In this document: one piece after another, positions 35,332 through 39,048 of the stretch
Numbering within the stretch: the stretch's first letter is position 1
Layout: each line of letters begins with the position of its first letter
Origin: a virus
IMG/VR virus record: IMGVR_UViG_3300043427_003613
Coordinates: 1-39,048 of that record
DNA: 39,048 bases
Direction: 5' to 3' (one strand)
Position numbers and translations under genes: made by a program
The notes under the pieces: model-generated
Database searches by the model: none
Told to the model about the DNA's origin: nothing
The model's input: the letters and a program-made list of their open reading frames with translations, nothing else

Positions 35332-37008
35332 ATGGCAAGACTATTTGGATTTTCAATTGATGATAATGAGAACCAATCACCTAATGTAGTATCCCCCGTT
35401 CCTCAAAATAATGAGGACGGGGTTGATCATTATTTAACAAGTGGATTTTTTGGTTCTTATGTGGACATAGAAGGTGTCTACAGGACTGAATTTGAAATGA
35501 TTAAGCGTTATCGTGAGATGGCGCTTCATCCGGAAGTAGACAGTGCAATTGAGGATATTGTAAATGAAGCGATTGTTTCAGATACAAATGATTCTCCAGT
35601 AAAAATTGAATTATCTAATTTAAATGCCAGTGATGGTATAAAAGAAAAAATTAGAGAAGAATTTAAACATATTTTAGAACTATTGGATTTTGATAAAAAA
35701 TCTCATGAGATTTATAGAAACTGGTATATCGATGGAAGACTTTACTATCATAAAGTAATTGATATAAAAAATCCTCAAGAAGGTATTCAAGAACTTCGTT
35801 ACATAGACGCTATGAAAATGCGTTATGTGCGTCAGCAAAAGAAGAAAAAGAACGATAATTCTAATTATGTGCAGGCAAATATTAATAATCCTATGGATTA
35901 TGATTTTCCTGAAATTGAAGAATATTTTATCTTTAATCCAAAAGCATCTTATCCAGTTGGTGCTATGGGAGGACAAGCAACTGCCGCTTCCCCAGCTCAG
36001 AATGGGGGAATAAAAATTGCAAGAGATTCTATTGCATATTGCACTTCAGGTTTAGTAGATAGAAATAAAGGAACTTGCCTTTCATATCTACATAAGGCAA
36101 TCAAGTCACTCAATCAACTCCGAATGATTGAAGATAGTCTCGTAATTTATAGACTATCTCGTGCCCCAGAAAGAAGAATTTTTTATATTGACGTAGGTAA
36201 TCTCCCTAAAGTAAAAGCGGAACAATATCTTCGTGATGTTATGATGCGTTATCGTAATAAACTAGTCTATGATGCATCAACTGGAGAAGTTCGTGATGAT
36301 AAGAAATTTATGAGTATGCTTGAGGATTTCTGGCTACCTCGCCGCGAAGGTGGTAGAGGTACTGAAATCACTACACTTCCCGGTGGTCAGAATCTTGGAG
36401 AAATCACAGATATTAAGTATTTCCAAGAAAAACTTTATCGTTCATTAAATGTTCCTCCTACAAGAATTGGTGGAGAAGGAGGATTTAATCTTGGTCGTTC
36501 TTCTGAGATTCTTCGTGATGAATTAAAATTCACAAAATTTGTTGGGAGATTGAGAAAGAGATTTTCTAACATGTTTAGTGATATGCTAAAGACACAATTG
36601 ATTCTCAAAAATATTATTACTCCAGAAGATTGGAAGGTAATGAGAGAGCATATTCAATATGATTTCTTATATGATAATCACTTCTCAGAACTAAAAGAAG
36701 CGGAATTGATGACTGAGAGATTGAATATGGCTGCTACTGCAGAACCATATATTGGTAAATATTATTCTCAAGACTATGTAAGAAGAAAGATTCTCAGACA
36801 AACTGATGAGGAAATTGTAGAGCAGGATATCTTAATCAAACAAGAAATTGAATCTGGTAAAATTCCAGATCCTAATGCTCCTATTGATCCAGAAACTGGA
36901 TTACCAATCCCAACGCAAGGGAATATAGACGGGGAATCTGGAAAAGTTCCTGTAGAACCTTCTGTTGATGAAAAGGGAACAAACCCCCCAACTGAAAAAG
37001 GAATCTAA
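35332..37008 (+). CDS. gp20: Portal vertex protein gp20
   Basis: The 558-aa protein matches T4 gp20 (524 aa), the dodecameric portal that initiates head assembly and on which gp17 packages DNA. Diagnostic: YREMALHPEVDSAIEDIVNE (about 61-80), LVDRNKGTCLSYLHKAIKSL, APERRIFYIDVGNLPKVKAE (about 279-298), FWLPRREGGRGTEITTLPGG (about 333-352), and YRSLNVPPTRIGGEGGFNLG. A C-terminal acidic/proline-rich tail follows. This is the gene used as a marker for cyanomyophage diversity. It has its own TATAAATA box; no clear Shine-Dalgarno precedes the ATG. The gp67-like gene comes 27 nt later. Confidence 0.96.
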   Translation: MARLFGFSIDDNENQSPNVVSPVPQNNEDGVDHYLTSGFFGSYVDIEGVYRTEFEMIKRYREMALHPEVDSAIEDIVNEAIVSDTNDSPVKIELSNLNASDGIKEKIREEFKHILELLDFDKKSHEIYRNWYIDGRLYYHKVIDIKNPQEGIQELRYIDAMKMRYVRQQKKKKNDNSNYVQANINNPMDYDFPEIEEYFIFNPKASYPVGAMGGQATAASPAQNGGIKIARDSIAYCTSGLVDRNKGTCLSYLHKAIKSLNQLRMIEDSLVIYRLSRAPERRIFYIDVGNLPKVKAEQYLRDVMMRYRNKLVYDASTGEVRDDKKFMSMLEDFWLPRREGGRGTEITTLPGGQNLGEITDIKYFQEKLYRSLNVPPTRIGGEGGFNLGRSSEILRDELKFTKFVGRLRKRFSNMFSDMLKTQLILKNIITPEDWKVMREHIQYDFLYDNHFSELKEAELMTERLNMAATAEPYIGKYYSQDYVRRKILRQTDEEIVEQDILIKQEIESGKIPDPNAPIDPETGLPIPTQGNIDGESGKVPVEPSVDEKGTNPPTEKGI

Positions 37009-37011
37009 ATA

Positions 37012-37021
37012 AACTATAGTT
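37012..37021 (+). other. 10-bp perfect palindrome between gp20 and the gp67-like gene
   Basis: AACTATAGTT is self-complementary and lies 3 nt after the gp20 stop. It is short, and such palindromes are frequent in AT-rich DNA; no function is assigned. Confidence 0.25.
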
Positions 37022-37035
37022 AATTACTTAAAAAT

Positions 37036-37191
37036 ATGGATGAACTCATGGATAGTATTGTGGCAGGTGAATCACCTTCACAAATAAGCGATAAAATTAA
37101 GGATATTTTATTTGCAAAATCTGCAGAAAAAATTGACGCTCTAAGACCTGCTGTTGCTGCATCATTATTCGGTAACGTAGCAGAAGAGTGA
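37036..37191 (+). CDS. gp67: Prohead core protein gp67-like, 51 aa
   Basis: A 51-codon frame beginning MDELMDSIVAGESPSQISDK follows gp20 by 27 nt and ends TGA 37189-37191. In T4, gene 67 follows gene 20 and encodes a small scaffold-core protein. Cyanophage counterparts have the same D-x-I-V-x-G-E-S-P-S-x-[IE]-S-D-K-I-K pattern and the FAKSAEKIDALRPAVAASLF stretch seen here. The protein is acidic and helical. It is shorter than T4 gp67 (80 aa). The next ATG begins one base after this stop. Confidence 0.78.
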   Translation: MDELMDSIVAGESPSQISDKIKDILFAKSAEKIDALRPAVAASLFGNVAEE

Positions 37192-37192
37192 C

Positions 37193-37510
37193 ATGAAATC
37201 TTTTAAGCAATTTATTTCCGAATCAATTAATATCGCTGGAGATTTTAATGGTAATTTATATTTAAATTCTCAACCAGAATCTCAGCAAGTTGGTGAAGAG
37301 TATGTTGCGGATGTAATGTGGCAGGGAAATCTTTATAGGATGGAACTTGTCACAAAAGATGGTATTCCTTCTAAAAGAGATTTGGGTGAACAACTTCAGG
37401 GAGAATATCCTGGAGCAATCGTTCACCAAATTTATCCGGCAGAAGAAAAAAATTTTAATATCACAAAAACAAAAAGATATCACCCATCAAAGTTAGAATG
37501 GATTGATTGA
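37193..37510 (+). CDS. Hypothetical protein, 105 aa, in the gp68 position
   Basis: The product starts MKSFKQFISESI, an N-terminal pattern shared by many marine phage core or scaffold-related proteins. It then carries a compact domain at about 37-80: YVADVMWQGNLYRMEL, then IPSKRDLGEQLQGEYPGAIV. The domain resembles the last zero-frame domain of the mosaic protein between gp16 and gp17, sharing W-x-G-x-x-Y, PS, Q, YP and V. By position it could correspond to T4 gp68, but I see no sequence support for that. The ATG begins one base after the preceding stop, which favours coupling. The TGA stop lies 2 nt before the next ATG. Confidence 0.75.
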   Translation: MKSFKQFISESINIAGDFNGNLYLNSQPESQQVGEEYVADVMWQGNLYRMELVTKDGIPSKRDLGEQLQGEYPGAIVHQIYPAEEKNFNITKTKRYHPSKLEWID

Positions 37511-37512
37511 TA

Positions 37513-38847
37513 ATGGCACAGTGGAATATAACAACTCAAGATTATTTAAATCAAGAAAGAAGTTTATTTGAAGTTAATAATATTGCAACGAGAGATGGAC
37601 AACAAGTTACAATTGATAATCCATTTCCAGTTACGTTACCACCAATAGCAATTGATGCATTTGGTAGACAAAGAGTATCTACTCCACTTACACTTTTTGA
37701 TTCATCTCACAGATATAGAGATAATAATCTTTGGTCAAGTTTGGTTGTTGGAACAGGATCTACAGTTGGATTTGTAACAGCACAAGGTTTAGTTAATCTT
37801 GGGATTGGAACTACAAGTGGGTGTTCAATTATTAGAGAAACTACAAAAGTATTTTCATATCAACCTGGAAAATCATTGCAGGTATTAAATACCTTTACAA
37901 TGAACCCAGCAAAAGAAAATCTTCGCCAAAGAGTAGGATACTATGGTGCAGATAATGGAATGTATCTAGAACTTGACGGAAGTAATTTATATTTTGTAGA
38001 AAGAACTTATGTTCCAGGAATTTTAACAGAAACACGAGTAGCACAATCAGATTGGAATATTGATACTATGCTTGGTGCTGATTATCTAAATCCATCTGGA
38101 GTTACATTAGATATCAGTAAAGCACAGATTATGTGGATGGATATTGAATGGTTAGGTCTTGGAACCGTAAGATTAGGATTCGTGGTTAATGGTAAGTTTA
38201 TTCATTGTCATTCATTCCATCACGCAAATATCATTAATACAACTTATATCACAACCGCATCATTGCCTTTGAGGTTTGAAATTTCTAATACAGGAATTAC
38301 AACCAGTGCAAGCACACTTAAACAAGTTTGTTCTTCTGTAATTTCAGAAGGTGGTTATGAACTTCGTGGATTGCAACAAGCTGTGGGGACAGCAATTACA
38401 TCGCCAGTTGATTTAGCAACAGCAGGAACTTATTACACAGTTCTATCAATTCGCCTCAAAACAACTCCAAATAGATTGGACGCAATTACAATTTTAACTG
38501 CACTTTCAATTCTTGGCATTACAAATAATGCAAATTACAACTGGCAAGTAAGGGCAAGTGGGACATCTAATGGTGGAACTTGGATAGATGCTGGTAGTGA
38601 TAGTTCTATTGAATATAAGATTGATGGTGGAACTTTTACTGGAGGGAGAGTATTGGCATCTGGATATTTGAATGGTTCTGCTCAGGGATCTACTCCAGTA
38701 GACATTCTTAAAGAAGCATTATTTAAGTTTCAGTTAGAAAGAAATGGATTGACTGGGACACCTTATGAACTTTCCCTTGTTGCTTCCTCTAATCTTGATG
38801 GTGCAGATATTCATGCATCAATAGATTGGGAAGAAATTAGTAGGTAA
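37513..38847 (+). CDS. Virion structural-type protein, 444 aa
   Basis: The product resembles a class of marine phage structural proteins with the core PIAIDAFGRQRVSTPLTLFD and VFSYQPGKSLQVLNTFTMNP. It continues with LRQRVGYYGADNGMYLELDG, then IMWMDIEWLGLGTVRLGFVV and NGKFIHCHSFHHANIINTTY (about 231-250), and SVISEGGYELRG. I do not know a formal family name or tested function; host-contact or capsid decoration are possible. I chose the ATG at 37513 over an in-frame TTG two codons upstream, since it follows the preceding TGA by 2 nt. In T4 this location is occupied by gene 21, so the gene is an insertion into the head-gene order. Confidence 0.82.
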   Translation: MAQWNITTQDYLNQERSLFEVNNIATRDGQQVTIDNPFPVTLPPIAIDAFGRQRVSTPLTLFDSSHRYRDNNLWSSLVVGTGSTVGFVTAQGLVNLGIGTTSGCSIIRETTKVFSYQPGKSLQVLNTFTMNPAKENLRQRVGYYGADNGMYLELDGSNLYFVERTYVPGILTETRVAQSDWNIDTMLGADYLNPSGVTLDISKAQIMWMDIEWLGLGTVRLGFVVNGKFIHCHSFHHANIINTTYITTASLPLRFEISNTGITTSASTLKQVCSSVISEGGYELRGLQQAVGTAITSPVDLATAGTYYTVLSIRLKTTPNRLDAITILTALSILGITNNANYNWQVRASGTSNGGTWIDAGSDSSIEYKIDGGTFTGGRVLASGYLNGSAQGSTPVDILKEALFKFQLERNGLTGTPYELSLVASSNLDGADIHASIDWEEISR

Positions 38848-38878
38848 ATTTTTATTTTATAATCTAACTTAATTAAAT

Positions 38879-38886
38879 AATAAATA
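38879..38886 (+). promoter_or_regulatory. Late-promoter-like box (AATAAATA) before the last gene
   Basis: AATAAATA matches NATAAATA in a 61-nt non-coding gap, 22 nt before the ATG at 38909. The spacing resembles that of gp20 and gp25. Confidence 0.5.
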
Positions 38887-38908
38887 ACTAATAATCATCT
38901 GCAATAAA

Positions 38909-39048
38909 ATGCAAAGAACTAAAATATTTGAATCTGAAATTACTACTGCAACTGCTGCAGGTACTGCTACCAGTATTTCTAATGCAACTTGTGTGAGATT
39001 GCATAATAGTACTTCTGGTATTGTTACTGTTGGTGTTTCTACTTTAGT
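38909..39048 (+). CDS. N-terminal part of a small virion-type protein (cut by the window end)
   Basis: An ATG at 38909 opens a frame that runs off the right edge after 46 codons. It starts MQRTKIFESEITTATAAG and continues with SISNATCVRLHNSTSGIVTV. This Thr/Ala-rich start resembles small structural proteins often found beside the class of the preceding 444-aa protein in marine phages. A late-promoter-like box lies 22 nt upstream. Length and function cannot be judged. Confidence 0.65.
   Translation, partial: MQRTKIFESEITTATAAGTATSISNATCVRLHNSTSGIVTVGVSTL

Noticed and set aside
37507-37515. TTG at 37507 as the start of the 444-aa protein
   Set aside because: The ATG two codons later follows the preceding stop closely, gives the usual MAQW-type start, and needs no alternative start codon.
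1-39048. CRISPR arrays, insertion sequences, integrase or attachment sites
   Set aside because: No regularly spaced direct DNA repeats, transposase, integrase or long terminal inverted repeats were seen. The repeats in the giant proteins are diverged protein modules.

Overview
The window reads as a late virion-assembly block of a marine T4-like myophage, of the kind infecting Synechococcus/Prochlorococcus and possibly related oceanic bacteria. The host cannot be fixed from sequence alone. Evidence: collinear homologues of T4 gp25, gp6, gp8, gp13-gp20 and a gp67-like core protein; strongly AT-rich DNA; every credible gene on the + strand; 0-40 nt spacers with frequent TAATG stop/start overlaps; and NATAAATA late-promoter-like boxes at several gene junctions. 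No tRNA, CRISPR, insertion sequence or host metabolic gene is visible.

Layout. 1-949: tail end of an unidentified gene, a 198-aa protein and an 81-aa protein. 976-24392: baseplate block, gp25, gp6, a 3,988-aa giant protein with a YHYH-like domain, gp8 and a 2,515-aa DUF4815-type giant protein. The two giants take up about half the window and are built from recurring short beta-rich modules. 24404-28546: two small proteins, then neck and tail-completion gp13, gp14 and gp15, then gp16 small terminase. 28555-30470: a mosaic multi-domain protein followed by a domain readable only by a -1 frame change. 30492-32383: gp17 large terminase and a Cys4 zinc-ribbon-like protein. 32468-37191: gp18 sheath, gp19 tube, gp20 portal and a gp67-like core protein. 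37193-39048: a 105-aa protein, a 444-aa virion-type protein and the start of another gene, placed where gp21 protease would be expected.

How the genes work together. gp25, gp6, gp8 and the giants would form baseplate wedges and peripheral structures. gp18 and gp19 make the contractile sheath and tube, gp15 closes the tail, and gp13/gp14 complete the neck. gp20 is the portal on which gp16/gp17 package DNA, and the gp67-like protein would belong to the scaffold core.

The most notable observation is at the end of the gene between gp16 and gp17. The heptamer A AAA AAG lies in the zero frame directly before a TAG stop. Eight nucleotides downstream is a perfect 7-bp stem-loop. The -1 frame then runs open for 94 codons through a recognisable C-terminal domain (DUF6321-like) that has no start codon of its own before the domain. 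This has the layout of a programmed -1 ribosomal frameshift, although a homopolymer indel remains possible. Other points of interest are short modules shared among several virion proteins and a late-promoter box set inside a perfect 9-bp inverted repeat.
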